A DNA stretch of 42,913 bases from Oscillospiraceae bacterium (GTDB lineage Bacteria > Bacillota > Clostridia > Oscillospirales > Oscillospiraceae). The notes under the pieces are model-generated. The model was not told the DNA's origin, made no database searches, and saw nothing but the letters and a program-made list of their open reading frames with translations. Shown here piece after piece: positions 35,124 through 42,913 of the stretch. Every line of letters starts with the position of its first letter. Position 1 is the first letter of the stretch. The position numbers were made by a program, and so were the translations under genes. The stretch covers positions 1 through 42,913 of the forward strand of contig CACXJE010000008.1 in assembly GCA_902767915.1 (NCBI GenBank), written 5' to 3'.

Positions 35124-36125
35124 ATGGACCAGACGATGCTGCGCGAGTTTCCGCAGATCCTTCGGGAGTTTCTTTCCTATCACGAGACCATCAAGGGCCA
35201 ATCTGCGCGAACGATTTCCGAATATGCCCTGGATCTGCGGATGTTCCTTCGTTTCATGAAGCTCGTTAAAAATGAAATGCCCTACAACACCGATCTGGAC
35301 GTCATTCCGATCAAGGACGTGGATCTGAATTTCATTCGCTCCATCACGGTCACAGATATCTATGACTTTCTCTCTTACTTGGCCAATGACCGCATCGTTC
35401 ATGAGGGCTCCTATTCCGAATCCCGCGGGATCTCCTCCGCCAGCCGGTTTCGCAAGCTTTCTGCCATCAAATCCTTTTATAAGTATCTCACCGTCCGTAC
35501 CAAGCAGCTGGACGTCAACCCGGTTCAGGATCTGGAATATCCCAAACTGCGGAAGGCTTTGCCCCGGTATCTGACCCTGGAGCAATCCACAGCTCTATTG
35601 CGGGCCGTGGACGGTCCCAACAAAACCCGGGATTTCGCGATCCTGATGATCTTTCTGAACTGCGGCATCCGGCGTTCCGAGCTGGTGAATCTGAACATCA
35701 GCGATGTCTATGAGGATCGGATCCGGGTCGTTGGCAAGGGCAATAAGGAACGGATCGTTTATATGGGGTCCGGCTGCAAGGCTGCGATTGACGCCTATTT
35801 AATTGAGCGCAATCAAATAGAACTCACCGATAATCGAGCCCTGTTCGGTTCCCGGGATCACAACCGGATCAGCGTTTCCGCGGTCCACCGCCTGGTCAAA
35901 AAGCACCTTTTAGAGGCGGGTTTAGACAGCTCCACCCTGTCGGCCCATAAGCTGCGGCACACCGCGGCTACCCTGATGCTTCAAAACGGCGTGGACGTCA
36001 AGACCGTTCAGGAGGTCCTGGGTCACGAGCATCTGAACACCACCCAGATCTATACGCACATCGAAAGCACCGAATTGAAAATCGCGGCGGAGGCGAATCC
36101 CATCGCGCACCTGAAATCCGAATAA
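35124..36125 (+). CDS. XerC/XerD-like tyrosine recombinase
   Basis: 333 residues. SAM-like core-binding domain (about 10-120, GQSARTISEYALDLRMFLRF) then catalytic domain with FLNCGIRRSELVNL (Arg), GKGNKERIV (Lys), LSAHKLRHTAATLML (His/Arg), VLGHEHLNTTQIYTHI (His and nucleophile Tyr). It lacks an arm-binding N-domain, so it belongs to the Xer type resolving chromosome dimers rather than to integrases. GC content matches the flanks and no att repeats surround it. About 25 residues longer than usual because of an insertion near residues 60-75. Confidence 0.88.
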   Translation: MDQTMLREFPQILREFLSYHETIKGQSARTISEYALDLRMFLRFMKLVKNEMPYNTDLDVIPIKDVDLNFIRSITVTDIYDFLSYLANDRIVHEGSYSESRGISSASRFRKLSAIKSFYKYLTVRTKQLDVNPVQDLEYPKLRKALPRYLTLEQSTALLRAVDGPNKTRDFAILMIFLNCGIRRSELVNLNISDVYEDRIRVVGKGNKERIVYMGSGCKAAIDAYLIERNQIELTDNRALFGSRDHNRISVSAVHRLVKKHLLEAGLDSSTLSAHKLRHTAATLMLQNGVDVKTVQEVLGHEHLNTTQIYTHIESTELKIAAEANPIAHLKSE

Positions 36126-36264
36126 TACGCCCTCCCCTTTTGATACAAATTCATTTATAAACGCTCGGTTTTGATTTGACGCTGTCTTGCGATCCGTAGC
36201 GATTCGTATTTATCCCAAGATATAGTACCCTGTGGCGGTGCATTGCGGTGCATTATTGAATCAT

Positions 36265-36308
36265 AAAACACCCCTTAGTCCGGCGGCCGACGGACTGAGG
36301 GGTGTTTT
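36265..36308 (+). terminator. Terminator of the xer gene
   Basis: 18-nt arms AAAACACCCC...  and ...GGGGTGTTTT (36265-36282, 36291-36308) pair with one wobble and end in TTTTTT. The rest of 36126-36487 holds a GCGGTGCATT direct pair (36235-36254), an 11-bp hairpin (36383-36408) and the CAATTCT array, but no gene. Confidence 0.88.
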
Positions 36309-36412
36309 TTCGCACATTGAAATTCATTGAATCAGATTCCCACGCCGGTATGTGCACCGGCTCGGAATGACAAGTAATCCAATGTTTTCAAATGGCAATT
36401 TGAAAACACCGA

Positions 36413-36447
36413 CAATTCTCAATTCTCAATTCTTAATTCTCAATTCT
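36413..36447. repeat. 7-bp tandem repeat, five units of CAATTCT
   Basis: Four exact CAATTCT and one TAATTCT in tandem, next to a GC-rich hairpin GCCGGC...; a simple-sequence tract that probably varies in length. Confidence 0.85.
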
Positions 36448-36487
36448 CGGTTGACGACGGCCGGCTGATAGCCGGCGCTACAGGCGG

Positions 36488-36976
36488 CTATGCCCAGGGA
36501 TCGTCCTTGGCGGGGGTACGAATATCGGCCAGCAGCATCTGCTCCCAGAGCATCCATTGGTCTCCCTTGCGGCGCAGTGTAATGGGGCGAGGATTGTCCG
36601 CACCGAAGGATTGGAGCTGGAGCCGGGCATAGCCCTCGTTCTGGTAGGAGTAGGGATCGTCCCGGACCGTAATGGTGTAGGGGCGGGTCGGAGTGTAGTT
36701 GTTTTCAGGCGTCGCGCCCAGGAAGAAGGAATAGGGTTTGTACCCCTTCCCTGCCAGCCGGTCCCGCAGGAACTGGATCTCAAAGGGGGACAGGGGCCGG
36801 GGGCCCTTCAGCTCGTTCAGCATGGCAATTGACGCAGCGGGATCCGCCTCATACCGGCAGAGGGCGGCAACGGTCAGGGCGGCGGTCATAAAGGGATCGG
36901 TCAGGGCAAATTCCGGGAGCTTGTGAAGCTCCGCCGGGGACTCCGGCAGGTTCTCAAAAACAAATGTTCTTTCCAT
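36488..36976 (-). CDS. Conserved hypothetical protein
   Basis: 162 residues, cytoplasmic, no signal peptide or membrane segment. It has a helical N-terminal half (LTDPFMTAALTVAALCRYEADPAA), a Pro-rich centre and a beta-rich end (YTITVRDDPYSYQNEG, ITLRRKGDQWMLWEQMLLADI). I do not recognise the family with confidence. Start has AAGGAGGCTGCT upstream. It is on the minus strand ahead of the xer-side repeats and 47 nt downstream of radA, possibly in the same transcript. Confidence 0.75.
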   Translation of the reverse strand: MERTFVFENLPESPAELHKLPEFALTDPFMTAALTVAALCRYEADPAASIAMLNELKGPRPLSPFEIQFLRDRLAGKGYKPYSFFLGATPENNYTPTRPYTITVRDDPYSYQNEGYARLQLQSFGADNPRPITLRRKGDQWMLWEQMLLADIRTPAKDDPWA

Positions 36977-37023
36977 AGCAGCCTCCTTATCGTTTGCAGA
37001 ATTCTATTGACGTCTGATTTCTT

Positions 37024-38385
37024 TTACAGGGCGATTTCAATGGCTTCCCTGACGTTTCGCACCCGGAGAAGCTGCAGGCCCTCCGGACAGTTGATGCGCT
37101 CGGAGCCGCTTCTGGGGATGATACACTTCTCGAAGCCGAGACGGCGGATTTCCGCCAGCCGCTGCTCTAAATTCGAAACCGTGCGGATCTCCCCGGTCAG
37201 CCCCACCTCGCCGACTGCGGTCAGATGCTCGTCCACCGGCGCGTCCCGGAAGCTGGAAGCAATGGCGATCAGCACCGGCAGATCGGAACCGGGCTCATCG
37301 ATGTTGAGCCCGCCAATCACGTTCAAATAGATGTCGCAGTCCCCCAGACGGATCCCGCCGCGTTTTTCCAAAACTGCCGTCAGCAGAGCCGCCCGGTTAT
37401 AGTCAAAGCCGTCGGTGGTTCGTCTGGGAACGTTGAAAAAGCTTTTGGTGACCAGGGCCTGGACCTCCGCCAGGATCGGACGGGTTCCCTCCATGGCGCA
37501 GGCCACGCAGGTGCCGGAGGCGCCCTTGGGCCGTCCGGCCAGCAGCAGCTGGGACGGATTCGGGATCTCCCGCAGACCCTTGTCGTACATCTCAAACACG
37601 CCGATCTCGTTGGTGGAGCCGAAGCGGTTCTTTGCGGCTCGCAGCAGCCGGTACACGCCGCTCCGCTCCCCTTCAAAATACAGCACGCAGTCCACCATGT
37701 GCTCCAGGACCTTCGGGCCGGCGATGGCCCCGTCCTTGTTCACGTGGCCCACCACAAATACCGTCATGCCTGTAGTCTTGGAAAGCTGCATCAGCGCCAT
37801 GGTGCAGTCCTTCACCTGGGAGATGCTGCCGGGAGAGGACGTGTTATCCGGGGCGCTCATGGTCTGGATCGAGTCCACGATCAGGATATCGGGACGCAGC
37901 TCCTTTACCGCAAGGAGAATTTCCTCCACGTCGGTTTCGGAGAAAAACAGCAGATGATCGTCCGCGACCTGCAGCCGTTCGGCCCGCATTTTCAGCTGGC
38001 TTTCGCTTTCCTCGCCGGACACGTAGAGCACCACGGCGTTCTGACAAAGCGAAGAACAGATCTGCAGCAGCAGCGTGGATTTGCCGATGCCGGGAGCGCC
38101 GCCCACAAGCACGAGAGAGCCCTTTACGGCGCCTCCGCCCAGGACCCGGTCCAGTTCCGCCAGACCCGTAGAAAAGCGCTGTTCGCTGCCGCTGACGATC
38201 TGAGAGAGCCGTTTGGGCCTTCGGTCTCCCCGGTCCCGCAGCGTGACGGCGGCCTTCTTTTCATTGACCGGTTTTTCGGTGTGCTCGGTCAGGGTATTCC
38301 AGGCGCCGCAGGCAGGACATCTGCCCATCCATTGGGGAGTCTCATTGCCGCAGCTGGTACAATAATAGATTGTCTTCGTTTTCAT
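37024..38385 (-). CDS. radA: DNA repair protein RadA
   Basis: 453 residues from the ATG at 38385; the upstream open frame is inside the amidase gene. N-terminal zinc ribbon with Cys9, Cys12, Cys23 and Cys26; RecA-like ATPase with Walker A GGAPGIGKST (residues 95-104); the RadA-specific KNRFGSTNEIGVFEM; C-terminal Lon-protease-like domain without active site. It is a branch-migration helicase in homologous recombination. The start overlaps the amidase stop by ATGA. Confidence 0.96.
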   Translation of the reverse strand: MKTKTIYYCTSCGNETPQWMGRCPACGAWNTLTEHTEKPVNEKKAAVTLRDRGDRRPKRLSQIVSGSEQRFSTGLAELDRVLGGGAVKGSLVLVGGAPGIGKSTLLLQICSSLCQNAVVLYVSGEESESQLKMRAERLQVADDHLLFFSETDVEEILLAVKELRPDILIVDSIQTMSAPDNTSSPGSISQVKDCTMALMQLSKTTGMTVFVVGHVNKDGAIAGPKVLEHMVDCVLYFEGERSGVYRLLRAAKNRFGSTNEIGVFEMYDKGLREIPNPSQLLLAGRPKGASGTCVACAMEGTRPILAEVQALVTKSFFNVPRRTTDGFDYNRAALLTAVLEKRGGIRLGDCDIYLNVIGGLNIDEPGSDLPVLIAIASSFRDAPVDEHLTAVGEVGLTGEIRTVSNLEQRLAEIRRLGFEKCIIPRSGSERINCPEGLQLLRVRNVREAIEIAL

Positions 38386-39128
38386 TCGTACACTTCCCTT
38401 TCGTGAGGGTCGGGATCCGACGTTTGGGTGAGATAAGCCTGCATCCCGCCGGCAATCGCACAGGCCAATTGTTTTTGATAAGCGCTGCTGCGCAGGTTCT
38501 GCTCTTCTCTGACGTTTGAGAGGAAGCCGCATTCCACCAGGATCCCGGGACAGGTGATCTTTTTCATCAGATAGACGGTCAGGCTTTCCTTTGCCTCCCG
38601 GTGGTTCAGCGGATCCAGGCTGCTGCGAAGCGTGTTCTGCACCGTCCGGGCAAGGGCTGTGCTGCCGGGGGTCGGCGCGTAAAAGACCTGGGCGCCGGAA
38701 TATTTCTCTTCCGTGAAATAGTTCTGGTGGATGCTGACGAGAATCGCGTGTTCCGTATTCTGAACCAGCTGAACTCTGTTTTTGAGATCGGAGACCTTTT
38801 TTTCCGAGATCGTTTCAGCGCCGGGACTGTGCAGCGAGATATCGGTTTCCCGGGTCATACGGGTTTGAATCCCCAGGAACAAAAGCAGATCCTTCAATCG
38901 GGTTCCGATCTGAAGATTCAGCCCGCTTTCCGTGACCCCGGAACAGGAAACCGCACCCCCGTCCTCCCCGCCGTGGCCCGGATCGACAACGACGGTGATC
39001 GGCGGGACTGTGGGTGTTTCAAAGGCGGTTGAGACAACCGTCACACTCTCGGACACAAGCGAGCTGCAGGCCCAAACCAGGATCAGCACCAGCAGATAAA
39101 CGTAGGCGTATTTTTTGAAGAACTGCAT
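38382..39128 (-). CDS. N-acetylmuramoyl-L-alanine amidase (CwlD/Amidase_3 type)
   Basis: 248 residues from the ATG at 39128 (GGGGTGGTCAAT upstream; a GTG at 39137 is an alternative). One N-terminal hydrophobic anchor (residues 8-21), then the zinc amidase domain: VVDPGHGGEDGG with His52, LVSIHQNYF with the second His, and the catalytic Glu of LVECGFLSN. Length and single-domain layout fit CwlD, which with PdaA makes muramic-delta-lactam in spore cortex. Its position beside cotJ genes supports a sporulation role, and it is coupled to radA. Confidence 0.87.
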   Translation of the reverse strand: MQFFKKYAYVYLLVLILVWACSSLVSESVTVVSTAFETPTVPPITVVVDPGHGGEDGGAVSCSGVTESGLNLQIGTRLKDLLLFLGIQTRMTRETDISLHSPGAETISEKKVSDLKNRVQLVQNTEHAILVSIHQNYFTEEKYSGAQVFYAPTPGSTALARTVQNTLRSSLDPLNHREAKESLTVYLMKKITCPGILVECGFLSNVREEQNLRSSAYQKQLACAIAGGMQAYLTQTSDPDPHEREVYE

Positions 39129-39273
39129 ATTGACCACCCCGCATCAGCCTATGCGGACCGGCCTCATCCGTATGCCTGTTTCCAGTATAGCACATTTCGA
39201 GGGATTTGCATAGAATAAGTTTGAAAACGTCAAAAAACGACGGATTCAAATCTTTGATCTGGAGGAATCACGT

Positions 39274-39711
39274 ATGGAAGAAGCTGAAAGAAGATGCTGC
39301 GGCGTCCTTCCCGCTATGGCGCCCCTGGCAAACCCTTACGTCCCCTTTCAACAAACCGATCCTGTCCGGTATGAGGCAAGACGCGGGCTGATTCGGGGCA
39401 CCCTGTATCCCTGCCTGGACCTGCCCTTCATGGACATGGTGAATGAAACCGAGCTTTCCGATACAGCGCTGCATGAGCTGCAGGCGCTGGGCTTTGCGGT
39501 ACAGGAGCTTGGACTCTATCTGGATACCCACAGCGAGGATGAACAGGCTGCGGAGCTCTTCCGGCAGTATGCGGAGCTCTACAAAGAAGGCATGGAGCAG
39601 TATCAGAACAGCTGCGGAGCCCTTCGCCAGGTCGGCTCCGTAAAAAACGGCGAATACACCTGGATCCATGCTCCCTGGCCTTGGGAGCTGGCGGCGAATC
39701 AGGAGGATTGA
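39274..39711 (+). CDS. Fused spore-coat proteins CotJA-CotJB
   Basis: 145 residues joining two normally separate spore-coat proteins. The first part has the CotJA pattern LANPYVPFQQTDP...GTLYPCLDLPF (about residues 17-52). The second is CotJB: ELQALGFAVQELGLYLDTHSEDEQA, then ending YTWIHAPWPWEL (about residues 66-141). There is no frameshift or internal start with a ribosome site between the parts. GGAGGAATCACGT precedes the ATG. It is followed 3 nt later by cotJC, preserving the usual gene order A-B-C. Confidence 0.87.
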   Translation: MEEAERRCCGVLPAMAPLANPYVPFQQTDPVRYEARRGLIRGTLYPCLDLPFMDMVNETELSDTALHELQALGFAVQELGLYLDTHSEDEQAAELFRQYAELYKEGMEQYQNSCGALRQVGSVKNGEYTWIHAPWPWELAANQED

Positions 39712-39714
39712 GCG

Positions 39715-39828
39715 ATGTTCGTATATGATAAGAAGCTGCAATACCCGGTACGGATCCAGACGCCGAACCCCAAGCTGGCGTCAATCATTATCAGTCAGTA
39801 CGGTGGACCATATCCCAATAAGCTATAA
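39715..39828 (+). pseudogene. cotJC: cotJC, interrupted after about 32 codons
   Basis: The 37-codon frame begins MFVYDKKLQYPVRI, continues NPKLASIIISQYGGP and closely fits the N-terminus of CotJC (manganese-catalase-like spore-coat protein, normally about 190 residues). After QYGGP the expected DGEL... is replaced by YPNKL and a stop. Phage-type sequence follows immediately. GAGGATTGAGCG supplies the ribosome site in the preceding gene. Interpreted as the 5' part of cotJC cut by prophage insertion; the 3' part should lie past the right edge. Confidence 0.82.
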
Positions 39829-39830
39829 TA

Positions 39831-39857
39831 AAGGCCCCACGGGAGACCGTGGGCCTT
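39831..39857 (-). terminator. Terminator of the phage polyprotein gene
   Basis: AAGGCCCCACG / CGTGGGCCTT with one bulged base; on the minus strand it is followed by TTTATTATA, 5 nt past the gene stop. Confidence 0.75.
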
Positions 39858-39861
39858 AGTC

Positions 39862-42800
39862 TTATCCATTCAGATCGTCATATACTTTTCGTCCTATGTC
39901 CGTATTAAATGGATTATTGTCCGGCTTCCAACTCTTGTTTGTGATTTGCCAGAGGATTGCACGCTGCTTATCTGTAAGCTCTTTCATGGAGGAAAGCGCG
40001 GACTTAACTTCCTCTTGTGTGTAGCTTCCGTTCTTGTCGGTATCAAATTCAGGCATTGTTTCCTTGAAGTCTACATACGACAGAGGCGATAGCCCGTATT
40101 CATTTCCGACCGACAACTTCAAATATTCCCCTTCTGTCATCACCTTTTCAAGCGCAAGCATCGTGTTTTGCTCGTTGAGCCCTGCATCAACGACAGCTCT
40201 GTACTTCTGCAGATTGCTCACCTGATCCTTGCCAGGCTCAGGTTGCAGACTGGTGATAGCATTGTGAAGATCGCTGGCGTCGTCATCTGACAGCCCTGCA
40301 TCCACGAAGTCCTCATACTTTCCTGCTTGCGCCGGGAACTGCATCCAATACTTGAAGTTTTCATTGATTACAGCTTTTTGTTCCGGCGTATAGTTCTGCT
40401 GATTGACCCATCTGGAGAAAGCTGTCGCCTTATCTGTTGCCCTGTCGTGTTCGTCATCAATTCTGGAATAGGCACTCTGAATGTCCAAGAAATCGTTGAA
40501 CCTGAGTCCGACGTCCGCCAGTGCCTGAATCTCATCGTCTCTCGAATCAGAGACCATACTGCTGTAGAACTTTGCCTTCTGCGCATCGTCCCACGCCAGC
40601 CCTGCGATCAGGTCTCGCTTCTGCTGTCCCTTCTCAAAGGAGGTGAGCTCGTCGTCGCTGTTGATATCCCGGAAATCCTGGATTGCCATGTAGGCGTCCT
40701 GCCGTTTGATTCCTGAGCCGGTCAGGCTTTGCCAGAGCTGGGTCTGCTTCACGGATAGCATGTTGTCCCCGCTCGCGTAATAGGCGTCGCTCTCCTTGGT
40801 GGCGTACTTGCCGAAAAAGATCGCCCGCAGCGCGGAGATCGCGCTCTCGTCCAGCGGATATTTCAGCTTTTCATTGCTTCCGTAGCCGCTGAAATCACCG
40901 CCTCTGAGGACGGCCTCTACGCCCTGCCATGCCTTGTTGATCTGATTGCCGCCTGGGATGAGCTCCGTTCCGGCCTGCAGAACAGCCTTCCCTGTGTCCT
41001 TAGAGAAGACGCCGTGTCCTGTCGACGCATCGACAATCTTTTTCCCCTTGTTGTAGAGATCCGGCATTGGCATGGTCTGGTCGCCCCATCCCATGACGCC
41101 GGCGACGTTCCGCACGAATGGGATATCATTCGAGATGTTGTAGGCGGCGTCCTCAAATGCAGAGCTCCAGTCGAAGTCTTCGTCGCCGATCTCGTCTGGA
41201 TCTGTGTCGAAGAGCCGTTGTCCTGTGATCTTTTCCAGTCCGTTGTCGATCACGGTCCGAATCCATTCGTTGGTAGTCAGGCCTTCGCCGGATGCAATGA
41301 AGTTTGCGCTGATGCCCAGCAGGTCAAACGGGGCCGGAGATCCGCCGTAGAGCTCGTCATCGAGGCGATTGATCGCGAAGGCTCCGATCAGAGATTTCAC
41401 GATTACTCCGGCCAGAGCCAGGGCGGCCTTTCCTTTGCCCTTTGTTCTTGCAATCTCTTGGAAATCCCGCGGCAGATCCTGAGTCAGGTGCTCCCAGCTA
41501 TTCACAGCCTCCACCTGGAAAATATGAACCATCTGGGAAATGATGCCTTTCCCTGAGTATGCCGTCGGCCGGGATCCCTTAGCCCGACTGCCCATAATCT
41601 CTGTTCCAAATCGGTCAGCAGCCCGCATGGCTTCTTCGTGGGACTTGCCAGCCTTGATCTGCTCCAGGTATTTCCCTCGGACCGCTACGGTCGAAACGAA
41701 ACTATCCATCAACTCCGCGGGCTTGAACAGCGCCGTCATGGCCATCTGCCCAGGCGTCGTGACAAGATAGTCCACGCCGTGCTTGCCGGTGAGGAAATCG
41801 CTCTGTTGCCACCAGCCAGCCCGGCGGAGGTTCCCGGTTGCGATATCCTTGATCGCAGCGACTGTCCACCGGGTTCCAAGCTCGGCGTAGATCATCGGCA
41901 TCTGAGCGCCCTGGTTGAATACGGAAGACAGGTTCCCGGCCACCTTTGACTGTGCGAAGATCCGGACCAGCCGGTTGGCCAGATTTGCGGCGCGTCTGCC
42001 GAAGCTGTACTCCTGACCGCGATCTGCCATGCTCTGCTTGCCTGCCAGAAGGTTCGCGTAGTTGTCCAGCCACATGGTCAGGTTGCTGTGCTTCGTGGTC
42101 TTGTCGACCCGCTCATAGAGTTTTTCCAGATACGAATCAAAAGCGGCTTCCAGATCAGACTCTGAAAGAACAGTGTCTTTCCCGACCTCCTTCGCGTCCC
42201 GCAGCAGCTCCAGCTTTTCCTCCGGGCTTGCATCCAGCAGCCCCTTGACCCGCTCGATTTCGGCCTTGATCTCCTCCGGGGCGTAGGTCTCACGGAAATA
42301 CTTTGCCGCCTGCCGGACCCGCATGGTATCGTCCATGTGATAGAAGATATCTGAGATATACTCGATGTATTCCTCAAAGCCTTCTTCGACGTCGTACTTC
42401 GTCAGATCTCCCTCGCGCTGCAGGAAGTGCGGATTCCACCGCTTACTGGGCTTGAAATCCGCGGTCAGACCGGCAATGGATGCAGGCAGCTCCGTGACGC
42501 CCGCGTTCACACCCAGGTGCTGGAACGCCTTGACGAGAAGATTCTGCGTCTCCTCCGTCTGCATGTGCGGCGCATAGTTCTGAATGAAACCGATGGGCTC
42601 ATAGCCGTGTGCCACAAGAAAATCGTTGATTGCCTCATAGAGCTGATTGTAAAGGCCCTTGTAAACCTCCACGGCGTTCTGCATCTTGACTTCGTCGACC
42701 TTGCCCTGGCGGATCGCTTTTCCGATCTCTGCTACCTGCCGGAATTGCTTCGACTCCTCCGCGGCAGCCAGGAGCTCCTCCACGCTCTTCCCTTCCAGCA

Positions 42801-42913
42801 GTGCCTGCAGGGAAGCTTCCGGATTTTCCTCGTCGAGTTCCACACCGTATGTTTCCGAGAACGCCGCAATGATCTCCTCTGTATCGCCATAACGCTCGGC
42901 AGCCTCTTCGACA
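39862..42913 (-). CDS. Giant phage polyprotein, virion-associated (large polyvalent type), partial
   Basis: At least 1017 residues; the reading frame is open at the right edge, so the N-terminus is missing. It has long charged helices (ELLAAAEESKQFRQVAEIG), a central region of amphipathic and hydrophobic segments (VAGNLSSVFNQGAQMPMIYAEL, ALALAGVIVKSLIGAFAINRLD) typical of large polyvalent or internal virion proteins of phages, and C-terminal helical repeats. Two Ca-binding EF-hand/dockerin-like loops occur: DINSDDELTSFE and DTDKNGSYTQEE. The precise family (for example an LPD-type domain) is inferred, not proven. It may be ejected with DNA. Confidence 0.7.
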   Translation of the reverse strand, partial: VEEAAERYGDTEEIIAAFSETYGVELDEENPEASLQALLEGKSVEELLAAAEESKQFRQVAEIGKAIRQGKVDEVKMQNAVEVYKGLYNQLYEAINDFLVAHGYEPIGFIQNYAPHMQTEETQNLLVKAFQHLGVNAGVTELPASIAGLTADFKPSKRWNPHFLQREGDLTKYDVEEGFEEYIEYISDIFYHMDDTMRVRQAAKYFRETYAPEEIKAEIERVKGLLDASPEEKLELLRDAKEVGKDTVLSESDLEAAFDSYLEKLYERVDKTTKHSNLTMWLDNYANLLAGKQSMADRGQEYSFGRRAANLANRLVRIFAQSKVAGNLSSVFNQGAQMPMIYAELGTRWTVAAIKDIATGNLRRAGWWQQSDFLTGKHGVDYLVTTPGQMAMTALFKPAELMDSFVSTVAVRGKYLEQIKAGKSHEEAMRAADRFGTEIMGSRAKGSRPTAYSGKGIISQMVHIFQVEAVNSWEHLTQDLPRDFQEIARTKGKGKAALALAGVIVKSLIGAFAINRLDDELYGGSPAPFDLLGISANFIASGEGLTTNEWIRTVIDNGLEKITGQRLFDTDPDEIGDEDFDWSSAFEDAAYNISNDIPFVRNVAGVMGWGDQTMPMPDLYNKGKKIVDASTGHGVFSKDTGKAVLQAGTELIPGGNQINKAWQGVEAVLRGGDFSGYGSNEKLKYPLDESAISALRAIFFGKYATKESDAYYASGDNMLSVKQTQLWQSLTGSGIKRQDAYMAIQDFRDINSDDELTSFEKGQQKRDLIAGLAWDDAQKAKFYSSMVSDSRDDEIQALADVGLRFNDFLDIQSAYSRIDDEHDRATDKATAFSRWVNQQNYTPEQKAVINENFKYWMQFPAQAGKYEDFVDAGLSDDDASDLHNAITSLQPEPGKDQVSNLQKYRAVVDAGLNEQNTMLALEKVMTEGEYLKLSVGNEYGLSPLSYVDFKETMPEFDTDKNGSYTQEEVKSALSSMKELTDKQRAILWQITNKSWKPDNNPFNTDIGRKVYDDLNG

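Larger units (their letters stand above)
39811..42913. mobile_element. Left end of a probable prophage inserted in cotJC
   Basis: Begins near 39811, where the match to CotJC ends, and runs past the window edge. It contains a terminator and one giant virion-type gene pointing toward the junction. Only the late-gene end is visible, so integrase type and size are unknown. Confidence 0.68.

Noticed and set aside
35124..36125. Xer-type recombinase as integrase of a third mobile element
   Set aside because: No arm-binding domain, no att repeats or tRNA nearby, and flanking GC is unchanged.
36413..36447. CRISPR-like array
   Set aside because: Units are 7 bp with no spacers and no cas genes; simple tandem repeat. 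No CRISPR was found anywhere in the window.

Overview
The window looks like a chromosome segment of a Gram-positive, anaerobic, spore-lineage Firmicute of moderately high GC, most likely an Oscillospirales (Clostridia) gut bacterium. This is an inference from gene content: CIRCE-controlled clpB, CotJ and CwlD sporulation families, a DltA/DltC pair, VanW, strong AGGAGG ribosome sites and canonical sigma-A promoters. No rRNA is present to settle the taxonomy.

Positions 1-21100 are mostly core genome. In order they carry: the start of mutY (minus strand, cut by the window edge); an MFS transporter with a large extracellular insertion, followed by a GDPD phosphodiesterase; a DUF1858 redox protein; a MATE exporter; trmK and a Nif3-like protein, overlapping by 4 nt; a YebC-family regulator; a HAD phosphatase; clpB behind a perfect CIRCE operator; an M18 aminopeptidase, a HutD/Ves protein and a ThrE-type exporter; a flavin/NAD(P)H redox cluster that encloses a glycogen synthase with an unusual basic N-terminal tail; a hypothetical membrane protein; and a minus-strand HxlR - radical SAM - nitroreductase operon behind a palindromic operator.

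Positions 21803-29389 are a 7.5-kb integrated mobile element of visibly lower GC. It sits in the 3' end of an initiator tRNA-Met gene (29345-29421, minus) and is bounded by perfect 47-bp direct repeats. It encodes two different tyrosine recombinases of 391 aa each, an excisionase-like HTH protein, a replication-type ATPase, a Mor-type activator, a SHOCT protein and small unknown proteins. I see no relaxase, conjugation or virion genes, so it resembles a satellite or mobilizable island rather than an ICE or phage. Scars left of it suggest that the locus was used before.

Positions 29422-39270 return to core genes: a lipoprotein, a two-domain DUF1508 protein, pfkA, a vanW-dltA-dltC operon without dltB or dltD, a XerC/D recombinase, repeat-rich spacers, a hypothetical protein, then cwlD-like amidase and radA on the minus strand. 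Positions 39274-39828 hold a fused cotJA-cotJB gene and the first 32 codons of cotJC, which then stops abruptly. From about 39829 to the right edge the DNA is phage-like, with one giant minus-strand virion-type polyprotein. The simplest reading is a prophage inserted inside cotJC, analogous to the skin element in sigK. This and the tRNA-fMet element are the most interesting parts of the window.
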